64,000 bases of DNA from positions 62,001-126,000 of the forward strand of contig CAMARW010000004.1 of NCBI GenBank assembly GCA_945860865.1. The letters are read 5' to 3'. Positions 34,093 to 43,349 of the stretch are shown here, piece by piece. The translations under genes and the position numbers were made by a program. The notes under the pieces are model-generated. The model ran no database searches. It was not told the DNA's origin and worked only from the letters and a program-made list of their open reading frames with translations. Source of the stretch: Chitinophaga pinensis. GTDB lineage: Bacteria; Bacteroidota; Bacteroidia; UKL13-3. Numbering within the stretch: the first letter of the stretch is position 1; the number at the start of each line of letters is the position of its first letter.

Positions 34093-34332
34093 ATGTTTAA
34101 AGTTTACATTTTATATTCTGTAATAAAGGATAAGTATTATGTTGGTCAAACAGAGGATTTGGAGAGGCGTTTGGCCGTTCATAATATGAGAAATAATATG
34201 GGAACTTCCGATTGGGAGTTGAAGTATTACGAATCTTTTGAAACAAGATCAGAGGCGATGAAAAGAGAGTCTGAGATCAAAAGCAAGAAGCGGAGATCTT
34301 ATTTAGAGGGCCTGATAAAAAATCAAATTTAA
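34093..34332 (+). CDS. Small GIY-YIG endonuclease-domain protein
   Basis: 79 residues: FKVYILYSVIKDKYYVGQTE (2-21) holds the GIY-YIG pair as VYILYS...YYVGQT, followed by LERRLAVHN (about 23-31), an Arg in the usual catalytic region, and a C-terminal EIKSKKRRSYLEGLI. It is the UPF0213/YhbQ-like single-domain type with no DNA-binding or homing module. An open frame runs back to 34012, but that part is tRNA-Ala and terminator sequence, so ATG 34093 is the start. The gene sits between an intact tRNA and a tRNA fragment that begins 4 bases after its stop. With a terminator in front of it, its promoter is unclear. Confidence 0.82.
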   Translation: MFKVYILYSVIKDKYYVGQTEDLERRLAVHNMRNNMGTSDWELKYYESFETRSEAMKRESEIKSKKRRSYLEGLIKNQI

Positions 34333-34336
34333 GGTT

Positions 34337-34365
34337 GCAGGAATTAGCTCAGCTGGCTGGCGCGC
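34337..34365 (+). pseudogene. tRNA fragment (acceptor 5' strand and D-arm)
   Basis: GCAGGAATTAGCTCAGCTGG (34337-34356) continuing CTGGCGCGC matches the first 27 bases of the tRNA-Ala copies with a few changes, then departs from any tRNA fold. It begins 4 bases after the GIY-YIG stop. The remaining sequence to 34519 contains a GC-rich patch (CCGGGGTTCTGCACCCAG) and nothing else that I can name. Confidence 0.6.
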
Positions 34366-34519
34366 ATCGGTTTAACGCAGTTCTAAGGAATTTTTACTAT
34401 TGATCTTTAGTCGTTTCTTTCGAAATTTAACATTCATCATCCGGGGTTCTGCACCCAGCTGGCATTTAAGTGAGGGCGGTTTTGAGCTAAACCAAACTCA
34501 TAAATAAATAAGCTTCCCT

Positions 34520-34897
34520 CTACTCATAAAATCCGTAAAGTGCAGGTACTGCAGGACTAGCATTGAGTTGTAATTTAATGCCTTTAGCTATCGTGTCTAT
34601 GGTTTCTACAGTGAAATAAATTAAATCATTACCTTCCCATAGGAGAGAGGTATCGCTGGTTTGTTCAAATTTGCCATAACAAAACACACTGTCTTTACCG
34701 CTTATTTGGCGGGTCCAACAATAGTTCCCATCTTTTCTTAAGTCTAGTATTTTAACCCCATCATTGGTCAAGGTGGTGTCTCTATAATATTTTCCAGAAA
34801 GCCTATATTGAATGGCATATTTAGGCTGATCCTCTTCTTTTTTGCAGGCGGTAAAAAGAATAAATAAAAGCGCTAACAACGACGAAATTTTTAACAT
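34520..34897 (-). CDS. Small lipoprotein of unknown function
   Basis: 125 residues. Signal MLKISSLLALLFILFTACKK with lipobox FTAC (C18), then a beta-rich body (YAIQYRLSGKYYRD, DGNYCWTRQISGKDSVFCYG) that suggests a small lipocalin-like or META-like barrel, unproven. Two cysteines (in NYCW and VFCY) could pair. Stands alone between the tRNA cluster and the next lipoprotein gene on the same strand. Confidence 0.75.
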   Translation of the reverse strand: MLKISSLLALLFILFTACKKEEDQPKYAIQYRLSGKYYRDTTLTNDGVKILDLRKDGNYCWTRQISGKDSVFCYGKFEQTSDTSLLWEGNDLIYFTVETIDTIAKGIKLQLNASPAVPALYGFYE

Positions 34898-34975
34898 ATT
34901 TGCTAATTTAGGGCAAGTAAATAAAAAGAGATGAATATCAAAAGTTTTTGCAGAAATTAATTAGTTATGAGCCTG

Positions 34976-35719
34976 CTAAATTATTAAAAGCATGATGCCT
35001 ATGATAATCAATTCTATTAAAATTCCGGTACTATTAAAAGATTTTTTCTTGTATTGTTGATTAGCCAATTCTGGATGTTTTTTGGTAAAATTAGCTTCAT
35101 TTATAGAATCTAATTTTACTATTGCTCGCTCGCTTAATGCTTCGGCAATGATATTTGCTTGATTTTTAGATATGGGTTTTTGGCGGTAGATATAATTGGG
35201 TGTTTCTTTCCAGGTGAGATTTTTATTTACCTCTGCACTTTTATCTGTTTTGCTAATTAATTCATAGCCAAAGTAAATGTCGTTGGTTACGGTAAATAAA
35301 TTGTTTTTGGTTTGGTTGGTCTGACAAACAAGTGTTGTAGCTAATTGGTCAATCATTATTGTGTCGTGTGTTAGTGGAATCATTTTTGGTTCGGCCAATG
35401 AGAAATCTATGATGCAATTTTGGAGCACCATGGTTTGGAGACTGCTGCTTTGGTTTAGAAGGTATCCTTTGTTTGTGATTTTACGCTGAAATTGGTTGAG
35501 AAAAACTTCATCAAAAATATCTAATTGTTGTTTGGATGCAAGTTCAAAAAGGCTGTCTTTGCTTACTTGGTAAGCTAATTGGTGGTTTTTTAAATCAATG
35601 TTTAAACTGTTTTTATGGTAACTAAACCCAGATTGGTAACTTGTTTTGCAAGCCGACAATAGGCCCAAAACCATAGTGAAAATAAGGGCTTGTTTTATTT
35701 TAAAGCAGAGATTTTGCAT
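34976..35719 (-). CDS. Lipoprotein with C-terminal membrane helix, unknown function
   Basis: 247 residues from ATG 35719. Lipoprotein signal MQNLCFKIKQALIFTMVLGL, then LSACKTSYQ with the lipidated C25. The C-terminus is a hydrophobic helix (ILIELIIIGIMLLII). The body is mixed alpha/beta without known motifs. A longer frame to 35965 runs antisense into thrS and would bury the signal peptide, so I reject it. Divergent from thrS across 97 bases. Confidence 0.75.
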   Translation of the reverse strand: MQNLCFKIKQALIFTMVLGLLSACKTSYQSGFSYHKNSLNIDLKNHQLAYQVSKDSLFELASKQQLDIFDEVFLNQFQRKITNKGYLLNQSSSLQTMVLQNCIIDFSLAEPKMIPLTHDTIMIDQLATTLVCQTNQTKNNLFTVTNDIYFGYELISKTDKSAEVNKNLTWKETPNYIYRQKPISKNQANIIAEALSERAIVKLDSINEANFTKKHPELANQQYKKKSFNSTGILIELIIIGIMLLII

Positions 35720-35816
35720 GTTTAAAATTTTATTTTGTTTGTAAACTGCAACTTTTGGGCCATAATTTTTCATTAATTGATAACATTTGCTAACTTGCAG
35801 CCCACGAAAAATAATT

Positions 35817-37742
35817 ATGAATATTACTTTACCAGACGGTTCCGTTCGTTCGTATGAACGGGGCGTAACCGCCTTAGAAATTGCAAAATCCATCAGCGAA
35901 GGATTGGCGCGCAATGTTTTAACTGCAAAATTAAATGGAGCCGTAATAGAACTGGCCGAACCCATATCAGAAGATGGAGCATTAACGCTTTTTACCTGGG
36001 ATTCTAAAGAGGGAAAAAATGCTTTTTGGCATTCTTCTGCGCATGTTTTGGCTCAAGCCATTGAGTTTTATTTTCCAAAGGTAAACCTTACCATAGGGCC
36101 TGCCATTGAAAACGGATTTTACTACGATATAGACGTAAATGGAGAGGTTATTTCTGAAAAGGATTTCAAGAAAATTGAAGATAAAATGTTGGAATTGGCT
36201 AGAGAGAAGGCCGAATTTCACAAAAAATCTATCAGCAAAGCTGAGGCTTTGGCCTATTACCAAGAAAAAAACAATCCGTTTAAGGTTGAATTGATAGAAA
36301 ACTTAAACGACGGAGAAATAACTTTTTGCTCTCATAGTAACTTTACAGATTTATGTAGGGGTGGACATATTCCCAACACAGGTTTTATAAAGGCTGTTAA
36401 ACTTATGAGTGTAGCTGGCGCTTATTGGAGAGGCAGCGAAAAAAATCCACAATTAACTAGGGTTTATGGTGTTTCCTTTCCCAAACAAGCCGAGTTAACC
36501 GAGTATTTAAATATGCTTGAGGAGGCCAAAAAGCGTGATCACCGTAAGTTGGGTAAGGAGTTAGAAATTTTCACATTTGATGATGATATTGGTCCGGGAT
36601 TGCCATTATGGTTACCTAATGGGGGTGCCATTATTGAACTTTTAGAGTCATTTGCTAAGAAAACGGAAGCAGATGCAGGTTATGTTCGAGTAAAATCGCC
36701 ACATATTGCCAAGGAGAGTTTATACATTAAAAGCGGCCATTTGCCCTATTATAAAGATAGCATGTTCCCGCCTATGGAAATGGATGGAGAGAAATACTAC
36801 TTAAAGGCAATGAATTGTCCGCATCACCACAAGATTTTTGCGGCTACACCTAAAAGTTACCGCGATTTACCTTTGCGTTTTGCTGAGTATGGTACTTGTT
36901 ATAGGTATGAGCAAAGTGGAGAATTGTTTGGCCTCATGCGGGTGCGCAGTTTACAAATGAATGATGCCCATATTTATTGCACAGAGGCGCAATTTGAGGC
37001 CGAGTTCAAAAGTGTAAACGATTTATACCTCAAATATTTTGAGGTATTTGGCATCGATAAATACGTAATGCGTTTTTCTAAACACGATCCAGCAAAATTG
37101 GGTCAGAAATACATTAATGAGCCAGAGCTTTGGTTAAAAACCGAAGCTATGGTGAGAAAAGTATTGGTAAATTTAGGTTTAAATTTTGTGGAAGTAGAAG
37201 ATGAGGCTGCTTTTTATGGTCCAAAAATAGATATTCAAATCTATTCAGCCATTGGCCGAGAGTTTACTTTAGCAACTAACCAGGTAGATTTTGCGCAAGC
37301 AGATCGATTTGATTTGTGGTTTACCAATGAAAAGAATGAAAAAGAGCGTCCGTTAATTATTCACAGGGCGCCATTGAGTACCCATGAACGTTTTATAGGA
37401 TTTTTGTTAGAACATTACGCCGGAAATTTACCCGCTTGGTTATCGCCAAAGCAGGTTAGTATCCTTCCAATTAGCGATAAGTATTTGCCTTATGCTCAAA
37501 AACTTGTTGATTTGATGAAAATTAACGATATTCGCGCCCTGCTTGACGACAGAAATGAGAAGATTGGCAAGAAAATACGGGATGCTGAAATGAAAAAGAT
37601 ACCGTATATGCTTGTAATAGGAGAGAATGAGATGCAAGAAGAAAGTGTTTCTGTGAGGAAACATGGAGCGGGCGACATCGGAAAAATGTTAACAGCAGAC
37701 TTTATACAATTTTTTAATAATCAACTAACAGTAAAAATATAA
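35817..37742 (+). CDS. thrS: Threonine-tRNA ligase
   Basis: Class II synthetase, 641 residues from ATG 35817 ([20 protein letters not shown] opens the TGS domain). Domains in order: TGS (1-60), editing domain (about 65-225, with [10 protein letters not shown]), catalytic core (about 240-530), anticodon-binding domain (about 540-641). Zinc ligands lie in [17 protein letters not shown] and [13 protein letters not shown]; motif 2 is [19 protein letters not shown] at 35787 would add ten residues with no family counterpart. It begins the conserved thrS-infC-rpmI-rplT order. Confidence 0.97.
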   Translation: MNITLPDGSVRSYERGVTALEIAKSISEGLARNVLTAKLNGAVIELAEPISEDGALTLFTWDSKEGKNAFWHSSAHVLAQAIEFYFPKVNLTIGPAIENGFYYDIDVNGEVISEKDFKKIEDKMLELAREKAEFHKKSISKAEALAYYQEKNNPFKVELIENLNDGEITFCSHSNFTDLCRGGHIPNTGFIKAVKLMSVAGAYWRGSEKNPQLTRVYGVSFPKQAELTEYLNMLEEAKKRDHRKLGKELEIFTFDDDIGPGLPLWLPNGGAIIELLESFAKKTEADAGYVRVKSPHIAKESLYIKSGHLPYYKDSMFPPMEMDGEKYYLKAMNCPHHHKIFAATPKSYRDLPLRFAEYGTCYRYEQSGELFGLMRVRSLQMNDAHIYCTEAQFEAEFKSVNDLYLKYFEVFGIDKYVMRFSKHDPAKLGQKYINEPELWLKTEAMVRKVLVNLGLNFVEVEDEAAFYGPKIDIQIYSAIGREFTLATNQVDFAQADRFDLWFTNEKNEKERPLIIHRAPLSTHERFIGFLLEHYAGNLPAWLSPKQVSILPISDKYLPYAQKLVDLMKINDIRALLDDRNEKIGKKIRDAEMKKIPYMLVIGENEMQEESVSVRKHGAGDIGKMLTADFIQFFNNQLTVKI

Positions 37743-37747
37743 GTTTT

Positions 37748-38350
37748 TTGGCAGCACCAAATTCACCCAGCAGTACCGGTAAACCAGCAGGGCAAAGCCC
37801 AGCTCAAAACCGTTTTAACAGAGGCCGTCGCTCTTTAGAGCCAGAGCACAAAATAAACAACCTAATCCGTTCGAGCAATGTTCGATTGGTAGGTGAAAAT
37901 ATCGAGGTAGGCGTTTACACTTTGGGTCAGGCCCTAACCATGGCCAACGACCAAGAGCTTGATTTGGTTGAAATATCTCCTAACGCTGATCCACCGGTAT
38001 GCAGGATTGTAGATTACAAGAAATTCTTGTATGAGCAAAAAAAGAAAAAGAAAGAACAAAAGGCCAATCAGTCTAAATCAGAGGTGAAGGAGATTAGGTT
38101 CGGACCCAATACCGATGAGCATGATTTTGAATTTAAACTGAAGCATGCCGAGAATTTCTTAAAAGACGGACATAAAGTGCGTGCTTTTGTATTCTTTAAA
38201 GGTAGGTCTATTGTATATAAAGAAAGGGGAGAGGTTTTGTTGTTGCAATTGGCGCAAAGGTTAACTGAGATTGCCAAGGTAGAACAAATGCCAAAGCTAG
38301 AAGGAAAGAAAATGTTTCTTATCCTGAACCCAAAAGGTAAAGCAAAATAG
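37748..38350 (+). CDS. infC: Translation initiation factor IF-3, TTG start
   Basis: 200 residues. A Ser/Pro/Gln-rich N-terminal extension of about 25 residues, then the N-domain ([15 protein letters not shown], about 37-51), a Lys-rich linker ([15 protein letters not shown]) and the C-domain ([20 protein letters not shown], about 118-137; [11 protein letters not shown]). The start is TTG, 5 bases after the thrS stop; no ATG is in frame upstream. IF-3 itself discriminates against non-AUG starts, and E. coli infC uses AUU for autorepression, so TTG here probably serves the same purpose (inference). Confidence 0.95.
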   Translation: MAAPNSPSSTGKPAGQSPAQNRFNRGRRSLEPEHKINNLIRSSNVRLVGENIEVGVYTLGQALTMANDQELDLVEISPNADPPVCRIVDYKKFLYEQKKKKKEQKANQSKSEVKEIRFGPNTDEHDFEFKLKHAENFLKDGHKVRAFVFFKGRSIVYKERGEVLLLQLAQRLTEIAKVEQMPKLEGKKMFLILNPKGKAK

Positions 38351-38395
38351 CATTAGCTGTTTTTGAATTTAAAAGTCGTACTAGTAAACATAAAT

Positions 38396-38401
38396 AAGGA
38401 G
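38396..38401 (+). promoter_or_regulatory. Shine-Dalgarno sequence for rpmI
   Basis: AAGGAG, 10 bases before the rpmI ATG, in a 61-base spacer after infC. One of only two clear SD sites noticed, both at ribosomal protein genes. Confidence 0.6.
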
Positions 38402-38411
38402 AATTTAGGAA

Positions 38412-38612
38412 ATGCCTAAAGTAAAAACAAACAGCTCAGCCAAAAAACGTTTTAAGGTTACCCCAAGTGGTAGAATTAAAAGGGCTCAAGCTTACAAGAA
38501 TCACATTTTAACTAAGAAAACCACAAAGCAAAAGCGCGGTTTAACGAAAATGACAACCGTTAGCGATGCAGACATGGGATTAGTTAAAAACTTGTTGGGT
38601 ATTGGAAAATAA
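38412..38612 (+). CDS. rpmI: 50S ribosomal protein L35
   Basis: 66 residues: [20 protein letters not shown], then [20 protein letters not shown], very basic, the normal L35 form. In the thrS-infC-rpmI-rplT operon; in other bacteria L20 represses this operon by binding the mRNA near rpmI. Confidence 0.97.
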   Translation: MPKVKTNSSAKKRFKVTPSGRIKRAQAYKNHILTKKTTKQKRGLTKMTTVSDADMGLVKNLLGIGK

Positions 38613-38744
38613 CCCAATTAAAAAAACTGTAATCAGTGGCCTTAAAGGTGGGCCTAAAATACCTGGTTTTCAAATTCGTTAACCCGAACACAAGCACAAA
38701 AGATTCGCTAAAGCGAGCGCTTAGGTTCAAAAAACTAAAAAACT

Positions 38745-39089
38745 ATGCCACGTTCAGTCAATTCCGTAGCGAGTAGGGCTCGCAGAAAAAAACTCCTCAA
38801 ATTAGCCAAAGGCTACTGGGGTAAAAGAAAAAATGTATTAACTATTGCTAAGCATACCATAGACAAAGGTTTAGGTTATGCTTACAGAGATCGTAAAACC
38901 AAGAAGCGCAATTTCCGCAGCTTATGGATTGTACGTATTAATGCAGGTGCACGTTTACACGGTTATAGCTACAGCCAATTTATGAACTTAGTTCATAAAA
39001 AAGGTTTAGGTTTAAACCGTAAGGTACTTGCAGATATGGCCATGAACCATCCTGAAACATTCGAAGCTATTGTTCAATCAGTAAAGTAA
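38745..39089 (+). CDS. rplT: 50S ribosomal protein L20
   Basis: 114 residues: [40 protein letters not shown] and [20 protein letters not shown] mark L20. L20 is essential for early 50S assembly. The 132-base spacer from rpmI is longer than usual and contains GGCC-n9-GGCC (around 38639-38655), a possible but weak stem. A strong terminator follows. Confidence 0.97.
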   Translation: MPRSVNSVASRARRKKLLKLAKGYWGKRKNVLTIAKHTIDKGLGYAYRDRKTKKRNFRSLWIVRINAGARLHGYSYSQFMNLVHKKGLGLNRKVLADMAMNHPETFEAIVQSVK

Positions 39090-39116
39090 TTTACTAACTA
39101 ATACGACTTTTAAAAT

Positions 39117-39148
39117 CCTGCACATTCAAATGTGCGGGATTTTTTTTG
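39117..39148 (+). terminator. Terminator after rplT
   Basis: CCTGCACATT-CAA-ATGTGCGGG followed by ATTTTTTTT: a strong GC-containing stem with a T-run, 28 bases after the rplT stop. Confidence 0.85.
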
Positions 39149-39282
39149 CCTTGTTAAATAGGTTCAAAAAGGATTAATTAAATTTCGGTTTTAGAGGAAT
39201 AAAATTTTTATAATATTATAGAGCTCGACTAGGATTTAAGCCAAGACCATCTAAAGTTTTGTCAAAAAAAATACTGATTAAA

Positions 39283-39319
39283 ATTATCTCATAATGTACC
39301 GAGATAATATTTACCTTTG
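39283..39319 (+). promoter_or_regulatory. Promoter and inverted repeat ahead of the ccm operon
   Basis: ATTATCTC (39283-39290), 10 bases, GAGATAAT (39301-39308) form a perfect 8-bp inverted repeat ending 3 bases before the -7 box TACCTTTG (39312-39319, exact TAnnTTTG). Palindrome and promoter core overlap, the layout of a repressor operator or of an activator replacing a missing -33 TTG. The regulator is unknown. The leader to the ATG at 39356 is about 30 nt. Confidence 0.6.
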
Positions 39320-39355
39320 CACATAAATTCAATCTAATTAATTGTTGCTAAATCT

Positions 39356-40021
39356 ATGTTAAAGTGGTGGAAAATTGTGGGTGTTATTTTGGTATTGTAT
39401 GCGCTAATTGGGGGTTTATTATTACCTGTTCCACAACTGCCTATATTAATGCAAAGTATTCGAAATTTGTATTACCACGTACCTATGTGGTTTGGTATGC
39501 AAACCTTGTTAATAGCTTCGGCAATATATGCTGCCAAAGGTTTGATTAACAAAGATTTATTGCACGATATCAGATCAGAGGCTTATGCTAAAATTGCCCT
39601 TTTGTTTGGAACAATGGGTTTAGTAACAGGTATGATTTGGGCCAAAAATACTTGGGGTGCATATTGGACCAACGATCCAAAGTTAAATAGCGCGGCGATA
39701 GGAATGTTGATGTACGCTGCTTATTTTGTTTTGCGCAATTCTATAGAAGATGAAGAGAAAAAAGCAAGGATTTCGGCTGTATATAATTTATTTGCTTTGC
39801 CTGTGTTCATCGTCTTAATTTTTGTATTGCCTAGGTTAACCGCCTCCCTTCATCCTGGAAATGGGGGCAACCCGGGTTTTAATTCTTACGATTTAGATAG
39901 CAGGTTAAGATTGGTTTTTTACCCAGCTGTTTTAGGTTGGATTTTTATTGGATTTTGGATAGCCGACCTGCAAATTAGGGCCAACAAAATTGCTTTTTAT
40001 AAAGACAAAGACAACGCATAA
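39356..40021 (+). CDS. ccmC: Cytochrome c maturation protein CcmC (haem delivery)
   Basis: 221 residues and six TM helices of the CcmC/CcsA family. The tryptophan-rich haem-handling loop reads WAKNTWGAYWTNDPKL (about 95-110). External histidines that ligate haem in CcmC are present in YYHVPMWF (about 39-46) and SLHPGNGG (about 164-171). CcmC loads haem onto CcmE, whose gene is two further on. First gene of a four-gene ccm set: C, D, E, F. No ccmA or ccmB is in view. Confidence 0.93.
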   Translation: MLKWWKIVGVILVLYALIGGLLLPVPQLPILMQSIRNLYYHVPMWFGMQTLLIASAIYAAKGLINKDLLHDIRSEAYAKIALLFGTMGLVTGMIWAKNTWGAYWTNDPKLNSAAIGMLMYAAYFVLRNSIEDEEKKARISAVYNLFALPVFIVLIFVLPRLTASLHPGNGGNPGFNSYDLDSRLRLVFYPAVLGWIFIGFWIADLQIRANKIAFYKDKDNA

Positions 40022-40023
40022 AT

Positions 40024-40188
40024 ATGACATATTTTATCATTAATCAAATACAAAGTAGCCAGATGGCTGATGCAGCTTCTACAGATAAATTTCAGGTGGT
40101 TGTTGCTGTAATTGCAATAGTATTTTTAGGTATAGTTTCTTACCTCGTTTCACTCGATTTGAAAATTAGAAAACAAGAGAAAAATTAG
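40024..40188 (+). CDS. ccmD: CcmD-like small membrane protein
   Basis: 54 residues with one TM helix (VVVAVIAIVFLGIVSYLVSL, about 25-44) and a basic C-terminal tail (LKIRKQEKN), the design and position of CcmD, which helps release haem-loaded CcmE from CcmC. It starts 2 bases after ccmC stops, and ccmE starts 1 base after it ends. Sequence conservation of CcmD is low, so the assignment rests on topology and context. Confidence 0.72.
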   Translation: MTYFIINQIQSSQMADAASTDKFQVVVAVIAIVFLGIVSYLVSLDLKIRKQEKN

Positions 40189-40189
40189 C

Positions 40190-40588
40190 ATGAAAAAGTC
40201 GAGTATAATAGGCTTAATTGTAATTGCCTTAGCTATTGGGGCAATCATTAGTATGTATGGTGATGCTAGCACTTATGAAGGTTTTGAGATGGCCCGAAAT
40301 AATCCTGGGAAGGAATACCATGTGGTAGGTGTTTTGAACCGAGAAAAGGAAAAATATTATAATCCCCAAAAAGACGCCAACTATTTTAGTTTTTACTTGT
40401 TAGACGAGAAAGGAAATGAGAGCAAGGTGGTATACAATAATCCAGAGCCAGCAGATTTTGACCGTTCTGAGAAAATTGTAATCGTGGGTAGCATGGATGG
40501 GGAGCATTTTAAGGCAGATAAAATACTGTTAAAATGCCCAAGTAAATATACAGACGACCAAGTGAAAACTGCCGGAGCAAGTTTGTAG
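40190..40588 (+). CDS. ccmE: Haem chaperone CcmE, CxxxY variant
   Basis: 132 residues: N-terminal TM anchor (5-22) and a periplasmic OB-fold beta barrel. E. coli CcmE binds haem covalently through His in HxxxY; here the site is LLKCPSKYTD, giving C116 and Y120 (CxxxY). A Cys variant is known from some Desulfovibrio and archaeal CcmE proteins. The barrel strands GKEYHVVGVLN and SEKIVIVGSMDGEHFKADKI match the family. Confidence 0.92.
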   Translation: MKKSSIIGLIVIALAIGAIISMYGDASTYEGFEMARNNPGKEYHVVGVLNREKEKYYNPQKDANYFSFYLLDEKGNESKVVYNNPEPADFDRSEKIVIVGSMDGEHFKADKILLKCPSKYTDDQVKTAGASL

Positions 40589-40637
40589 GTTTAGCCTGTT
40601 TTTGTTTTAAATTGTTTTTTACCATTAATTTTTACAG

Positions 40638-43034
40638 ATGAGTTCAGTTACGTTTATCGGTGAGCATTTATTTTGGGGTAATTTGGGTCATACCGCAGTA
40701 GTATTATCTTTTATTTCTTCTATTTTAGTTACTTTAAGTTACTTTTTTGCAGAACGCAATCCGCTAGATAAAAGCTGGGCAAATATGGCCAAATACGCTT
40801 TTCAACTGCATAGTTTGGCGGTATTAACCATTATTGCAACGCTGTTTTATATTATCTACAGCCATTATTTTGAATACCATTATGCTTGGCAACACTCTAG
40901 CAGAGATTTGCCAGTACATTTCATGATTTCTTGCTTTTGGGAAGGTCAAGAAGGAAGCTTTCTACTCTGGATATTTTGGCAAATGGTAATAGGACAAATC
41001 TTGTTACGCAGCTCAAAATCATGGCTGAACCCAGTAATGGCAGTGTTAATGTTGTCTCAAATAGCCCTAACTTCCATGCTCCTAGGTGTTAAAATATTTT
41101 CATACAAAATGGGCAGTAGTCCGTTTGAGTTGCTCAGAAATGTAATGGTAGATGCGCCTATTTTTAAGCAAGCAGATTATTTAAGTAAGGTAAAAGATGG
41201 CAACGGTTTGAACCCACTTTTACAAAACTATTGGATGGTTATTCACCCGCCAACTTTGTTTTTTGGATTCGCTACTACCATTGTACCTTTTGCTTATGCC
41301 ATTGCAGGCTTGTGGCGCAAAGATTTTAAAGAGTGGCTTAAACCTGCTTTACCTTGGGCGTTGGTAAGCGTAATGGTATTGGGTGCTGGTATCATAATGG
41401 GCGGATTTTGGGCTTATGAAAGTTTGAGTTTTGGTGGTTATTGGGCTTGGGATCCAGTAGAAAATGCTTCTTTGGTTCCTTGGCTAATTTTAATTGCAGG
41501 CGTGCATGTAATGATTTTGCACAAAGCCACGGGCAATTCTTATATTGTTGCGGTAGTGCTTATTTTAGCTACTTTTTTATTGGTTTTATATGCCACTTTT
41601 TTAACCCGCTCGGGCATTTTAGGGAACTCATCTGTGCATTCATTTACAGATTTGGGTATGAGCGGACAGCTACTGGTTTTTTTGCTTTTGTTTGTTTTCT
41701 TATCCATTGCCATGGTTGTTTGGCGCTGGAAACAAATGCCACGTTCGGCCAAAGATGAAGAAATCTATACCCGCGAATTCTGGATGTTCATCGGTAGCTT
41801 AATATTGATAATATCATCTTTTCAAATTTTATTAACTACTTCTATTCCTGTTTTTAATAAGGTATTTGGAGCAAACATGGCGCCGCCAGCTGATGTAATT
41901 GGACATTACAATAAATGGCAAATGCCAATGGCTATTTTATTGGGAATTTTCACTGCTGTTGCCAATTTACTCAAATACAAAAAGAACAAATCAGAGGGCA
42001 TTAAAAAAATTGGTATTTACGCTGCGGTAGCGCTTGTTTTAACGATTGTTTTGTTTTTTGCTTTTGATTTAGAAAATTATATATATATCGCTTTATTATT
42101 TGCAGGTGTTTTTGCTGTCACAGGAAATTTCGGGATTTTAATCCCATTTTTGAGGGGTAAAATTAAATTAGCTGGCGCCAGTGTAGCTCATATTGGATTT
42201 GGTTTATTGCTAATTGGTGTCTTGGTTTCTTCAGCCAATAAACAAGTTATTTCAATTAATGAAACGGGAGAAGCTTTAAATCCAGAATTTAACAACAAAG
42301 AAAATGTAGAAAATATTTATTTGGAGCGCGGTAAACCAAATAGAATGGGAGATTATATAATTACTTACGTGCGCGATTCGCAGCATTGGGTAAATACTTA
42401 TTACCAAGTAAACTACAAAAAAATAAACAAACAAGGGGAGGTAGATTATGAATTTAATCTTTATCCTAACGGACAAATTAATCCAAAATTTGGATTAGTA
42501 GCTAATCCAGATACCAAACATTATGTAAGTCATGATGTATTTACCTACGTTAGTTCTGTGCCATCGCAAAAGGCTAGCTCTAAATTTATTAATGAGCGCA
42601 CCCATGAGGTAAAACCAGGTGACACTATTTACACCAATAATGCCTATGCTATTTTAATGGGTATTAATACAAACACAAATGCAGAGAAAGTAGATATTAA
42701 TAACTTCCAAGTGCTTTTAGGTGCAGAGTTAAAAGTGTATACCCTCGATAAAGTGTATGATGCCATGCCAATGTATGGCGTGCAAAATAATGCAGCAAGT
42801 AGTTTTGAAGCTTTGGTAGACGAAGCAAAATTGAAGTTTAATTTTAAAGGGGTAAATCCAGAAAATAAAACCATCACAATTACCACAGCAGAAAAAGATA
42901 ATAGTGGCGATTTTGTTATAATGAAAGCCATAATTTTCCCTTGGATTAACTTGGTTTGGGCAGGAACTATTGTAATGATTGTAGGGTTTATGATTAGTAT
43001 TGTTAGAAGAATTACAGATATAAAAGCAGCCTAA
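40638..43034 (+). CDS. ccmF: Cytochrome c haem lyase CcmF/CcsA type
   Basis: 798-residue membrane protein with about 13-15 TM helices. The WWD haem-binding motif is GGYWAWDPVENASLVPWL (about 261-278); histidines flank it (MVIHPPTLFFGF at about 195-206; HVMILHK at about 289-295). A large periplasmic domain at about 545-765 precedes the last helix. CcmF joins haem from CcmE to apocytochrome CxxCH sites, such as the seven in the cytochrome encoded at 20408. The stop overlaps the next ATG. Confidence 0.93.
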   Translation: MSSVTFIGEHLFWGNLGHTAVVLSFISSILVTLSYFFAERNPLDKSWANMAKYAFQLHSLAVLTIIATLFYIIYSHYFEYHYAWQHSSRDLPVHFMISCFWEGQEGSFLLWIFWQMVIGQILLRSSKSWLNPVMAVLMLSQIALTSMLLGVKIFSYKMGSSPFELLRNVMVDAPIFKQADYLSKVKDGNGLNPLLQNYWMVIHPPTLFFGFATTIVPFAYAIAGLWRKDFKEWLKPALPWALVSVMVLGAGIIMGGFWAYESLSFGGYWAWDPVENASLVPWLILIAGVHVMILHKATGNSYIVAVVLILATFLLVLYATFLTRSGILGNSSVHSFTDLGMSGQLLVFLLLFVFLSIAMVVWRWKQMPRSAKDEEIYTREFWMFIGSLILIISSFQILLTTSIPVFNKVFGANMAPPADVIGHYNKWQMPMAILLGIFTAVANLLKYKKNKSEGIKKIGIYAAVALVLTIVLFFAFDLENYIYIALLFAGVFAVTGNFGILIPFLRGKIKLAGASVAHIGFGLLLIGVLVSSANKQVISINETGEALNPEFNNKENVENIYLERGKPNRMGDYIITYVRDSQHWVNTYYQVNYKKINKQGEVDYEFNLYPNGQINPKFGLVANPDTKHYVSHDVFTYVSSVPSQKASSKFINERTHEVKPGDTIYTNNAYAILMGINTNTNAEKVDINNFQVLLGAELKVYTLDKVYDAMPMYGVQNNAASSFEALVDEAKLKFNFKGVNPENKTITITTAEKDNSGDFVIMKAIIFPWINLVWAGTIVMIVGFMISIVRRITDIKAA

Positions 43035-43318
43035 TGGAAAATTCAAAGTTGTATAAGCAGTTTCATCAAATTGCCGTTTTGGAAGGTATTTCTTTTATTT
43101 TACTTATGTTTATTGCTATGCCAGTTAAATATATGCTTGGCAATCCATTATTGGTAAAATATGTTGGTTGGGCACATGGAGTATTGTTTGTGCTCTATAT
43201 GATTTGGTTGCTCAGAGCCAAAATTGAATACGATTGGAGTTTCAAAAAATCGGCCATTGCCGCTGTTGCAGCGCTGCTTCCTTTTGGGCCGTTTTTGTTA
43301 AAGAAGTATATGCCTTAA
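43034..43318 (+). CDS. DUF3817 membrane protein
   Basis: 94 residues with three TM helices: LEGISFILLMFIAMPVKYML (17-36), WAHGVLFVLYMIWLL (about 51-65), AAVAALLPFGPFLL (about 76-89). DUF3817 has unknown function. It overlaps the ccmF stop by one base, so it belongs to the ccm operon here; whether it helps haem handling is not known. The H in GWAHG and the glutamate in LEGIS are conserved positions as I recall the family. Confidence 0.85.
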   Translation: MENSKLYKQFHQIAVLEGISFILLMFIAMPVKYMLGNPLLVKYVGWAHGVLFVLYMIWLLRAKIEYDWSFKKSAIAAVAALLPFGPFLLKKYMP

Positions 43319-43349
43319 TTAGGGTTTTGGTATCTGATTTTTGTTAGGT

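Noticed and set aside
35720-35965. N-terminal extension of the lipoprotein gene
   Set aside because: It would run antisense into thrS and place a lipoprotein signal at residue 83.
38613-38744. Structured L20 repressor site in the rpmI-rplT spacer
   Set aside because: Only a 4-bp GGCC/GGCC stem is evident; no match to the known L20 mRNA fold could be made by eye.
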